NCBI GenBank assembly: GCA_002215675.1 | Contig: NGFH01000003.1 | Span: 1 to 64,000, forward strand | Direction: 5' to 3' | Source of the DNA: Bacteroidetes bacterium 2013_40CM_41_45 | GTDB lineage: Bacteria; Bacteroidota; Bacteroidia; AKYH767-A; 2013-40CM-41-45 | Length of the DNA stretch: 64,000 nt | Part shown: one piece after another, positions 32,861 through 40,792 of the stretch | Layout: every line of letters begins with the position of its first letter | Numbering within the stretch: position 1 is the first letter of the stretch | Made by a program: the position numbers and the translations under genes | Notes under the pieces: generated by a model | What the model was told of the DNA's origin: nothing | Database searches by the model: none | Seen by the model: only the letters and a program-made list of their open reading frames with translations

Positions 32861-33047
32861 TTATTTTTGCGATTCATGTGAAAATGAATTTGAAGAAAAA
32901 ATTTCATATGAAGAAATAGACAATAAAAAAATTAAATGTCCAAAATGTAAAAGTCAAAAAACAAAGAGAATTATTAATGCGAAACCATTTGTTCGTTATA
33001 TTGGAGATGGTTGGACACAAGGAATTGATAGGTTGACTGATGAATAA
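32847..33047 (+). CDS. FmdB-like zinc-ribbon protein
   Basis: 66 residues with the FmdB signature MPLYDYFCDSCENEFE and second knuckle CPKCKSQKT. Such proteins are often small nucleic-acid or protein-binding zinc ribbons. Overlaps the next gene by 8 nt. Confidence 0.8.
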   Translation: MPLYDYFCDSCENEFEEKISYEEIDNKKIKCPKCKSQKTKRIINAKPFVRYIGDGWTQGIDRLTDE

Positions 33048-33603
33048 TCAAAAAATATTTGCTAGTGATATTGATGATGTCTTATTGAAATTAATACCTC
33101 ATTGTTTAGATAAATATAATTTAAATTGGAATGATAATTTAAAAGAAGAAGATATTACAGATTGGGCAATTTCTAGTTTTGTTAAACCTGAATGTGGAGA
33201 AAAATTTTTTAATTATTTTTCACCAGAAATTTATGATGATATTGATGTAGTTGAAAATTCATTGTGGGGAATTAATTGTTTAAGAACTCTCGGATATAGG
33301 GTTGTCTTTCTAACATCCAATGCTTTTTCTATCGGAAATATAAAGTTAAATGCTCTAAATATTAGAGGATTTAATATTGATGAAAAAGATTATTTTGAAA
33401 CTAGTGATAAATCCATTGATGGTTCACCAATAAAATATGATTGGTTATTAGATGATAATATGGATAATATTTTATCAGCACAGGAAAAAGGAATATTATT
33501 CACAAGAGCATGGAATAAAAAATATGATTATCAACCTCGTGTTAATGAATGGATAGAATTAATTGAAAATTTAGAAAATATAACAAATAGGATTCTTGTA
33601 TGA
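33040..33603 (+). CDS. HAD-superfamily 5'-nucleotidase-like protein
   Basis: 187 residues. HAD motifs: ASDIDDVLL (nucleophile Asp and acid Asp), VVFLTSNA (motif II), a Lys in TSDKSI (III) and LLDDNMDN (IV). Resembles 5'(3')-deoxyribonucleotidases. It lies with dNTP-metabolism genes, which supports dNMP dephosphorylation, but the substrate is inferred. Confidence 0.8.
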   Translation: MNNQKIFASDIDDVLLKLIPHCLDKYNLNWNDNLKEEDITDWAISSFVKPECGEKFFNYFSPEIYDDIDVVENSLWGINCLRTLGYRVVFLTSNAFSIGNIKLNALNIRGFNIDEKDYFETSDKSIDGSPIKYDWLLDDNMDNILSAQEKGILFTRAWNKKYDYQPRVNEWIELIENLENITNRILV

Positions 33604-33986
33604 CAAAAGATATAAAATTAAAAGATTCTGGAGAAAGAAGTTCATATAGTTCTGGTGCGGTTAGAGATAATTCTGAAGGAAAAGGAAGATTTGATTTAAT
33701 ACCGTATCAGGGAATGATTAGATTGGCTAGGCATTATGAAGCTGGTGCAAAGAAATATTCTGATAGAAATTGGGAAAAGGGAATGAATATTTCAAGATAT
33801 GTTGATGCCGCATTAAGACATCTTTTTAAATATGTCGCCGGTTGGAATGATGAAGACCATTTGGCCGCTGTAGCATGGAATGTGTTTAGTATAATGCATC
33901 ACGAGCATTCATTACCAGAATTCCAAGATTTACCAATTTGGAAAGATAGAAAATCAAATTGGATTGTTGATGAAACAATTGAATAA
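33600..33986 (+). CDS. dATP/dGTP diphosphohydrolase-like (DUF5664) protein
   Basis: 128 residues. The pattern GRFDLIPYQGMIRLARHYEAGAKKY ... DAALRHLFKYVAGWNDEDHL is that of the phage DUF5664 family, distantly MazG-like all-alpha nucleotide hydrolases. Coupled to the nucleotidase gene by a 4-nt overlap. Substrate unproven. Confidence 0.82.
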   Translation: MTKDIKLKDSGERSSYSSGAVRDNSEGKGRFDLIPYQGMIRLARHYEAGAKKYSDRNWEKGMNISRYVDAALRHLFKYVAGWNDEDHLAAVAWNVFSIMHHEHSLPEFQDLPIWKDRKSNWIVDETIE

Positions 33987-33989
33987 ATA

Positions 33990-34026
33990 TAAATAATAAT
34001 CCGAAGAAATTTGGATTATTATTTTT
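33990..34026 (+). terminator. Terminator before RNR
   Basis: AATAATCC and GGATTATT form an 8-bp stem with a 10-nt loop, followed by ATTTTTTC. It separates the salvage genes from nrdJ; partial read-through is possible because no consensus promoter is seen between. Confidence 0.75.
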
Positions 34027-34084
34027 TCTTAAATTTCAATAGAAGGGAGATTGTTTGTAAAAAATAAAAATTTATGGAGGCTAT

Positions 34085-35704
34085 ATGGGATTTGCAGATG
34101 ATATAATGAAATTGAGATATTCTTGGGATAAAAAAGATGGAACAAAAGAAGAATGGCCTGATATAGCCAAAAGAGTAGTTAAAAATGTTTTCTCTTCAGT
34201 TGAATTTGAAAATAAAAAAGAAATTTCTGATAGAATTATACAATTAATTTCTGAAAGAAAATTTATTCCGGGTGGCAGATTTCTTGCACAATCAGGAAGA
34301 GATTATCATCAGGTGAATAATTGTTTTTTATTAAAAGTTGAAGATACAAGAGAATCTTGGGGTGATTTGGCAAATAAAGCTACAATAATGTTAATGTCCG
34401 GCGGTGGATTAGGTGTGGATTATTCTGAACTTAGACCTAAAGATACTCCATTAAAAAGAAGTGGGGGTGTCTCTTCAGGAGTTATTCCTTTGATGAAAAT
34501 GATAAATGAAATTGGCAGAGGAGTTATGTCTGGTGGAAAACGAAGAAGTGCAATTTGGGCTGGACTTAGATGGAATCATGGAGATATATTTGATTTCGTA
34601 AATATTAAAAATTGGTCTGAAGATATTAAAAAATTGAAACAAAAAGATTTTGATTTTCCAGCACCTATGGATATGACTAATATATCTGTTATATTAGATA
34701 AAGATTTTTTTGATGCTTATGAAAATAAAGAAAACGAAAAACATAAACATGCACAAAATGTTTATTGGCAAGTAATAGAAAATATGACTAAATCTGGAGA
34801 ACCCGGCTTTAGTATTGATTATGAAAATAAAAAAGAATCTTTAAGAAATGCATGCACTGAAATTGTATCGGAAGAAGATTCGGATGTATGTTGTTTAGGT
34901 TCTATAAATTTATCTCAAATAAAAGATATAAATGAATTAAAAGAAGTTACTGAGTTGGGACAATTATTTTTGATTGTTGGAACTGAATATTCTGATGTTC
35001 CACATCCAAAAGTAAAAGAAATACAAAAAAGATTAAGAAGAACTGGATTAGGATTGATGGGGTTTCATGAATGGTTAATTCGTAGAAATTATAAATACGA
35101 ACCAAATGAAGAATTGGGAGAATGGTTATCTGTTTGGGAAAAAGAATCTAATAAATCAGCTAAAAAATGGTCAAAAATATTAGGTTTTAATGAACCGATT
35201 AAAAAACGTGCCATTGCACCAAATGGAACTATTTCAATTGCCGGAGGACAAACAACATCTGGCATAGAGCCTATTTTTAGCGTAGCATATCAAAGAAGAT
35301 ATTTGACCCCTGATGGATGGAAAAAACAATATGTCGTTGATTTTGTAGCAGAAAAATTACATGAAGAAGGATATGATGTCTCACAAATTGAAGATGCATA
35401 TTCATTAAGTTTAAATGTTGAAAAAAGAATATCATTTCAAGCATTTGTTCAAAAATATGTTGATAATTCAATTTCATCCACGATAAATATGCCAGCTTAT
35501 GAAACATTGGGAAATAATGATTATAAAAAATTTGGTAAAATATTAATGAAATATTTGCCTCAACTAAGAGGGATAACCGTATATCCCGATGGAAGTAGGG
35601 GCGGGCAACCATTAACTCCTGTTTCATTTGATTTTGCTATATCAAAAAAGAACGTTGTTTTTGAAGGAAGTGAAGAATGTGCAGATGGTATTTGTGGTGT
35701 ATAA
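34085..35704 (+). CDS. nrdJ: Adenosylcobalamin-dependent ribonucleotide reductase (class II)
   Basis: Reduces ribonucleotides to deoxyribonucleotides with a B12 cofactor radical. Visible elements: C80 (NNCFLL), loop GGGLGVDYSELRP, active site N255-A-C257-T-E259, redox cysteines at DVCC, APNGTISIAGGQTTSGIEP, and the C-terminal shuttle pair C532/C537 (CADGIC). At 539 residues it is compact; no ATP cone is present. A class I beta subunit or class III activase is not encoded nearby, which supports class II. SD TGGAGG. Confidence 0.9.
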   Translation: MGFADDIMKLRYSWDKKDGTKEEWPDIAKRVVKNVFSSVEFENKKEISDRIIQLISERKFIPGGRFLAQSGRDYHQVNNCFLLKVEDTRESWGDLANKATIMLMSGGGLGVDYSELRPKDTPLKRSGGVSSGVIPLMKMINEIGRGVMSGGKRRSAIWAGLRWNHGDIFDFVNIKNWSEDIKKLKQKDFDFPAPMDMTNISVILDKDFFDAYENKENEKHKHAQNVYWQVIENMTKSGEPGFSIDYENKKESLRNACTEIVSEEDSDVCCLGSINLSQIKDINELKEVTELGQLFLIVGTEYSDVPHPKVKEIQKRLRRTGLGLMGFHEWLIRRNYKYEPNEELGEWLSVWEKESNKSAKKWSKILGFNEPIKKRAIAPNGTISIAGGQTTSGIEPIFSVAYQRRYLTPDGWKKQYVVDFVAEKLHEEGYDVSQIEDAYSLSLNVEKRISFQAFVQKYVDNSISSTINMPAYETLGNNDYKKFGKILMKYLPQLRGITVYPDGSRGGQPLTPVSFDFAISKKNVVFEGSEECADGICGV

Positions 35705-35740
35705 TATAATTGATAGAATCAAAATTTTATAAATAGTAAA

Positions 35741-35772
35741 AAAAATACCCTAGAATTTTCTAGGGTATTTTT
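35741..35772. terminator. Bidirectional terminator at the convergent gene boundary
   Basis: ATACCCTAGA and TCTAGGGTAT form a 10-bp stem with A-run upstream and T-run downstream, so it can stop transcription from both sides. It separates the rightward nrdJ from the leftward virion arm. Confidence 0.9.
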
Positions 35773-35774
35773 AT

Positions 35775-36596
35775 TTAAAACATTATGAAAAATGATGATG
35801 CAAGTAACGTAGGAGCAACAAAAGTACCATTTGAAGTAAATGAATGAATAGTTTTTCCTCCAGAATGTGTAATTGTTCCTCCGGTTCCATCAACTACACC
35901 AGCAGAAGTATAGGATAAAACGCAAATTCCTGAGCCACCATTACCTCCATTACTTGCGCCAGCACCACCACCACCGCCGCCGCCAGTATTTGCTGTTCCA
36001 TTACTTCCTGCTCCTGATGATGCTCCATTTCCGCCTCCACCGGTTCCTCCTGTTCCACCAGTTCCACCATTTATTCCTCCGCCACCACCGCCAGCATATG
36101 TAACCGATGCTCCTGTTATTGATGATGCAAGCCCGGCTCCACCGTTACCTCCCACACTTGTTGTTCCATTATTTCCTACTGCATTTTTTCCACCACCACC
36201 ACCAGTTCCAAAGTTTGCAGATGTAACGCCAGTACCACCACTTGAACCTTGTCCACCTGTACCTGCACCAGCGGTTCCACTAAATCCAGCACCACCGCCA
36301 GAACCTCCAGTACGTCCCGGATATTTACTTGTATCAGCACCAGACGCAGTTCCACCACCACCACCTTTTGTTGATGTATGGCTATTCCATGTCGAGTCAT
36401 TTCCATCTGTTCCTTGTGTTGCCGTTCCTCCAGTTGCACCAGCACCTCCACCTCCAACAACAACGGGTAGAGATGCTGAAGTAGCAACGGCATCTGTTCC
36501 GGTAATCATTCCACCGGCACCACCGCCACCTCCAATAATATTTGCTCCACCACCTCCACCAGCCACAAGTAAATAATCTATATTTATGTTTGCCAT
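35775..36596 (-). CDS. Glycine-rich tail-tip or adhesin protein
   Basis: 273 residues, with long Gly runs (YLLVAGGGGG near the start, and GGGGGGAG blocks throughout) and a C-terminal SFTSNGTF segment. This is the glycine-rich domain found in phage tail-tip adhesins and receptor-binding proteins. It is the last gene of the leftward arm, directly after the tail fibre, the usual place for a host-range determinant. It overlaps no other gene and stops at the convergent terminator. Confidence 0.8.
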   Translation of the reverse strand: MANINIDYLLVAGGGGGANIIGGGGGAGGMITGTDAVATSASLPVVVGGGGAGATGGTATQGTDGNDSTWNSHTSTKGGGGGTASGADTSKYPGRTGGSGGGAGFSGTAGAGTGGQGSSGGTGVTSANFGTGGGGGKNAVGNNGTTSVGGNGGAGLASSITGASVTYAGGGGGGINGGTGGTGGTGGGGNGASSGAGSNGTANTGGGGGGGAGASNGGNGGSGICVLSYTSAGVVDGTGGTITHSGGKTIHSFTSNGTFVAPTLLASSFFIMF

Positions 36597-38348
36597 TTAA
36601 GCCTCTTGTGCCGATGCAACCAAGTCCCACTTTGTATCTGTTGAATTATAGATAAATCCAAGATATAAAGTTTTACTTATTACAGTTGTTGTTGGCAATG
36701 CCGTTCCCATAGCCCTATAGATTGCATTAAAAGCTAAGGCTCTAGCTGTAGCATTATCTTTTATACGAATAGTTAATTTATATCCTTGTTTTGGACTTCC
36801 TCCGGGAATACCAAAAGTAGGTGCGGTAGCAAGAGCGGTAACAGTAAATAATAAATTATTAATTGCCGCTGTTGGAGTCGGGGTTGAACTTGAAGTAATT
36901 GTTTCTGTAGGAATATCTATACTTGGTAATCCACCACTGTAATATAAATTTGTTCCATCAGAAATAAATTCCAATACAGTTACAGAACTGGCAACTAAAT
37001 TAACTTGAGGAACATTGATAAATACAGCGTTCCATGTTGGATTTCTTCCTCCAGTTCCATCCTGTGTTAAAACAAGCGTGTATATGCCACCAACTTTCAA
37101 ATTTGTTGGAGCGGCAAATGTTCTGCTTCCACCAAATGTAACTGTAGCATAACTTCCACTATTTGTATCCCAAGATATTGTTGCACCATCGGTAAGTGCA
37201 AACGATGTTTGAGCAGGATTTGTAAGTGTTTTATTTGTTAAAATATCGGTCGTTGCTTTTCCAACTAAAGTATCAGTTGCATCTGGCAATGTCAATGTTC
37301 TATCATTTGTATGAGATGAAAGTATTGTCATTGTTTTTCCGGTAGTTGCACCACCTAGAGATGTTTTTAATGCTTTTGTTACATCAGAAACATTTCCAAA
37401 ATAAGATGTTGAATCTGACAATATTTTATTTGTTAAAGTATCTGTTGTTGTTTTTCCAATTAAAGTATCTGTTATATCTGGCAATGTCAAGCTTCTATCG
37501 TTTGTATGAGAAGAAACAATAGTCATTGTTTTTGCTGTTGTTGAACCGCCTAAAGATGTTTTTAATATTTTTGTAGCATCAGAAACATTAACAAAATATG
37601 ATGTTGAATCAGAAAATAATTTATTTGTTAAAGTAGATGCTACCGCATCATAATAAGTTTTTATGGTTGCTTTTAAATTTGCCCATGTTAATTTTTTAAG
37701 GACATTTGATGCCGCACTATCCACCAATGGAATTTCATCAGCATCTACGGGAGTTGCTTTTGTTGTTGCGGCATGAGTGGTATCTGCAAGCATTCCTGCT
37801 TGTGTGGTTGTTCCTAATAATGTATTATCAGAATTGACCGTAACAAGATTTCCTGAAGTACCAACTATATTTATTTGGTCTGCACTATTTGCTGACACCC
37901 ATAACCATCTAGTCCCATCAAATATAAATAAATATTCTCTTCCAATTGTTAAATCTGAACCAGTTAAATTTATAGCAGTGCCAGAACTATTATTTTTCAT
38001 TACGGATTTAATTCCCAATGAATTTATATTTAAAGTTACAGTTCCACTAGATGTAGTATCTAAAGTTAATATTATTGTCATACCAGTTACATAAGATGTT
38101 ATCGCTGTTATACCTGTAACGGCATAAAAATTTGCAGATTGAAACAATGCTGTTACTGGAATAGAACCCCTTGTAGATTGCAAGCTTGTAATTTGTGCGG
38201 CTTGGACACCATATGCAGTATCTATTTTATAAAAATTGCTTGTTGATGATGGGCCATCAATAACAGCCCTCCAAGTTGCAAAAGTTGCCGCTTGGTCGCC
38301 AGTTGAATCATATAAGACTAATCCTAAATTCGGAGTTGTAGTAGTCAT
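36597..38348 (-). CDS. Tail fibre-like protein with internal duplication
   Basis: 583 residues. N-terminal fibre-attachment-like part (TPNLGLVLYDSTGDQ), then two to three near-identical modules of about 60 residues (SHTNDRSLTLPDITDTL and TSLGGSTTAKTMTI repeats), then a beta-rich C-terminus. Low-complexity Ser/Thr/Asn composition is typical of trimeric fibres. Lies between upper tail proteins and the Gly-rich tip. Confidence 0.8.
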   Translation of the reverse strand: MTTTTPNLGLVLYDSTGDQAATFATWRAVIDGPSSTSNFYKIDTAYGVQAAQITSLQSTRGSIPVTALFQSANFYAVTGITAITSYVTGMTIILTLDTTSSGTVTLNINSLGIKSVMKNNSSGTAINLTGSDLTIGREYLFIFDGTRWLWVSANSADQINIVGTSGNLVTVNSDNTLLGTTTQAGMLADTTHAATTKATPVDADEIPLVDSAASNVLKKLTWANLKATIKTYYDAVASTLTNKLFSDSTSYFVNVSDATKILKTSLGGSTTAKTMTIVSSHTNDRSLTLPDITDTLIGKTTTDTLTNKILSDSTSYFGNVSDVTKALKTSLGGATTGKTMTILSSHTNDRTLTLPDATDTLVGKATTDILTNKTLTNPAQTSFALTDGATISWDTNSGSYATVTFGGSRTFAAPTNLKVGGIYTLVLTQDGTGGRNPTWNAVFINVPQVNLVASSVTVLEFISDGTNLYYSGGLPSIDIPTETITSSSTPTPTAAINNLLFTVTALATAPTFGIPGGSPKQGYKLTIRIKDNATARALAFNAIYRAMGTALPTTTVISKTLYLGFIYNSTDTKWDLVASAQEA

Positions 38349-38366
38349 TATTTTTTTCCTTTCTGA

Positions 38367-38852
38367 TTACGTTAATGTGTAATCCATAGTTCCTAAAGTT
38401 TGTGTATCTAATGTCCCTAATGTTTGAGGGTCAAAATCTCCCAATAAATTAAAAATAGCATAAATTGCTGTTGCAGTTACATGAATTTTTCCTTCATTTA
38501 TTATTGTAATTATTTTTTGTTTAGCACGAGAAATAAATATAATATCTATTTGACTGTTTATAATAACTACAAATTTCATTATTTGTTTCATTGAATAGTT
38601 TATTTTAATATATTTAGCATTAATTGTTTGTGTAATTTTTGTTATCAATTTTACAATTGAAACTAATAATTTAATTTTTTTTACATTTATTGTAGCACTT
38701 GCTTTACTTAATATTGTGGCAACAAATAAAATATCTAATTGTTGTATAATTCTAAAAATAAGTGTTGTAGCAAATTGAAATCCAGATATGAATAAAGAAA
38801 AAGTTTTATTTTTTCTATTTATTAATTTAAAAGATTTTTTATTTATATTCAT
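38367..38852 (-). CDS. Unknown tail-region protein, 161 aa
   Basis: Long runs of Ile/Val/Thr-rich sequence suggest extended beta structure, and the end DFDPQTLGTLDTQTLGTMDY contains a short imperfect repeat seen at the C-terminus of some phage tail proteins. Position implies a virion or tail accessory role. Confidence 0.6.
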   Translation of the reverse strand: MNINKKSFKLINRKNKTFSLFISGFQFATTLIFRIIQQLDILFVATILSKASATINVKKIKLLVSIVKLITKITQTINAKYIKINYSMKQIMKFVVIINSQIDIIFISRAKQKIITIINEGKIHVTATAIYAIFNLLGDFDPQTLGTLDTQTLGTMDYTLT

Positions 38853-38869
38853 AACGAATAATTCCTATA

Positions 38870-39277
38870 TTAAGAATTGTTCATTTGAACAGTAATAGCA
38901 CCAATAGCAAATAAAACTGTTGTTGCAGATGCAACGGCTCTTGATGGTGTCAATACGTCAAAAAACCAAATATTTCCTGATGTCAATGCATCAGAAATAA
39001 ATACATAAGTTATAGTTCCCCATGATGCCGTACTTTCTGCAAATGTTACTGCCGCTGAATTTGTTAAAATTCCATTTGATGCTGTTCCCCAATTTGTTTT
39101 ATCATTTACCAGTGCAACTCTGGCATAAGAACCACCAGAAGGTTCAGTTGCTCCCGTACCATCAATAGCAATAGCTGTTGTTGATAATCCAAAATACATT
39201 GTTCCGGGTGGAGTATATGCAACCGAACCAAAATTTCTATCTATAATTTTATTTGCGCTAAAATATGTAATCGCCAT
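38870..39277 (-). CDS. Tail-associated protein of the Gp80-like type
   Basis: 135 residues. Starts MAITYFSANKIIDRNFG and has MYFGLSTTAIAIDGTG, a pattern shared with a family of phage tail-region proteins. Beta-rich. Function unknown, probably virion-associated. Confidence 0.7.
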   Translation of the reverse strand: MAITYFSANKIIDRNFGSVAYTPPGTMYFGLSTTAIAIDGTGATEPSGGSYARVALVNDKTNWGTASNGILTNSAAVTFAESTASWGTITYVFISDALTSGNIWFFDVLTPSRAVASATTVLFAIGAITVQMNNS

Positions 39278-39278
39278 T

Positions 39279-40202
39279 TTATTTTTTCTCCTTTTTTATT
39301 CCATTTGGAAAATTTAATTTTCTTGATAAATCATTCTGAATAACATAATTATCATATGATATTGCAGAATCTATTTCATTTTTAAAATATCCCAAACATA
39401 TTCTTTTATTTTTTATTGTTATTCTAGTTCTCCATAAATTACAACGAGTATCAAAAATAACACCAATATAAATACTCGATTGTCTTGAAATATGTTCTTG
39501 TTCTAATTTATCAATTATTTTTTGATTTTTTTTAATTTCTTTTTTCGTTATTTTATTTAATTTTGATTTATCATATCCATAATATTTTATTAATCCATCA
39601 TTATATGCTAAAGCCGCAGAAATTTCAGTTTTATGATAGCCGAGAGAATGTTTTATTTTTAAATACATTATTTCTGCGTGCCATGAATTATTAAATCTAT
39701 CCCAATAAACACCGACATATTTACTTGATGTATTTGAGTGTTTAGAACCTAAACTTGAAATAACCCTAGAATCTTTTTCTTTTTGAGATTGTTTTCTTCC
39801 CTTCGTATTGGTATTACCCATCATTGCAATGGACATTTTTTTGTTTCTCTCTTTTGTATGTCTTCTTCCAAGCATCGGAGCTATTCCACCCGGAGAAATA
39901 TTATATCCATTTGGTTTTTGAGATTTTAATTTTTTTATCAAATGAATCTCTCTTATGTGTAATTTTTCCACTTTGCAGAATTCTAAAACACCAATTTCAA
40001 AATTTTCTTCACCATATTTATTCCAAGAATTTTGTAATATTAGACAATCATCATCATTTTTCCTCAATTCTCTGAGATGTCCCATTATTCTATTCCTCAA
40101 ATCTTTAGCTTGACCAATATATAATTTTTCATTTATTATGTTTTTAAAATAATATATTCCAGACTTGCCTTCTAAATCTTCAAATAAATTTATCTTTTTC
40201 AT
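39279..40202 (-). CDS. GIY-YIG homing endonuclease with two AP2 domains
   Basis: 307 residues. GIY-YIG core (SGIYYFKNIINEKLYIGQA, later PNGYNISPGG), a NUMOD3-like stretch (GRRHTKERNKKM), then two AP2 domains (KYVGVYWDRFNNSWHAEI and IYIGVIFDTRCNLWRTRI). Free-standing between tail genes, a few bases from each neighbour. Confidence 0.93.
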   Translation of the reverse strand: MKKINLFEDLEGKSGIYYFKNIINEKLYIGQAKDLRNRIMGHLRELRKNDDDCLILQNSWNKYGEENFEIGVLEFCKVEKLHIREIHLIKKLKSQKPNGYNISPGGIAPMLGRRHTKERNKKMSIAMMGNTNTKGRKQSQKEKDSRVISSLGSKHSNTSSKYVGVYWDRFNNSWHAEIMYLKIKHSLGYHKTEISAALAYNDGLIKYYGYDKSKLNKITKKEIKKNQKIIDKLEQEHISRQSSIYIGVIFDTRCNLWRTRITIKNKRICLGYFKNEIDSAISYDNYVIQNDLSRKLNFPNGIKKEKK

Positions 40203-40208
40203 TTTGTT

Positions 40209-40565
40209 TTATGTTAATTCTATGCGGGGAAGAATGAGGCAGATTCCCTGTGCTGGACGATACTCACTTCCACCAAAACTTGTGATGATAGGTTGTTGAA
40301 TATATTTTCCAAAAAATGTTTCTGTATTTGTAGCCGATAATTCAATTTTAAATTTATTAGTAGCCGTTATTGTTCCAACAATATGTAGAACAGTAAAATC
40401 TGGTTGTCCATAAGGACATAAAACCCAATCTACTGTTGCTCCACCTAAATCTAAAGGAGTAACACCATCTTCTTCAAAAACTTCAAATTCAAGAGTATAA
40501 GTATTTCCAGCAATAAATGAAAATTCTTCGAGTGAATTTAAGGTTTTAAAACTTATAAAAGACAT
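40209..40565 (-). CDS. Baseplate upper protein-like (BppU N-terminal-like) protein
   Basis: 118 residues, beta-rich, with FIAGNTYTLEFEVFEEDG and SGKYIQQP-like KYIQQPIITSFGG. These match small tail proteins related to the Ig-like N-terminus of BppU. Probably part of the distal tail. Confidence 0.7.
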   Translation of the reverse strand: MSFISFKTLNSLEEFSFIAGNTYTLEFEVFEEDGVTPLDLGGATVDWVLCPYGQPDFTVLHIVGTITATNKFKIELSATNTETFFGKYIQQPIITSFGGSEYRPAQGICLILPRIELT

Positions 40566-40766
40566 TTAATTTTCCTCCTTTTTTTCTTCAGGTTTATTTT
40601 CTTCAATATTTTCAACAACAATCAAATTATCAAATATATTTTTTAATGCAACTTTAGATAAAAAAATATGTTCTACTCCATTCCCTTTTACCTCTATTTC
40701 TGATAAATTGTTATTTATTTTTATTATTATTTCTTTTATTTCTATCTCGCTCTTATATTGAAACAT
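40566..40766 (-). CDS. Unknown protein, 66 aa
   Basis: Small acidic protein with an Ile/Asn-rich start and a Lys/Glu-rich tail (ENKPEEKKEEN). Start ATG in the gap after the large tail gene. No family recognised. Confidence 0.6.
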   Translation of the reverse strand: MFQYKSEIEIKEIIIKINNNLSEIEVKGNGVEHIFLSKVALKNIFDNLIVVENIEENKPEEKKEEN

Positions 40767-40792
40767 ACTATATTTTCCTTTTAAAAATTTAT

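Noticed and set aside
36176-36630. Additional minus-strand frames inside the Gly-rich gene
   Set aside because: They are shifted readings of GGN repeats with no ribosome sites.
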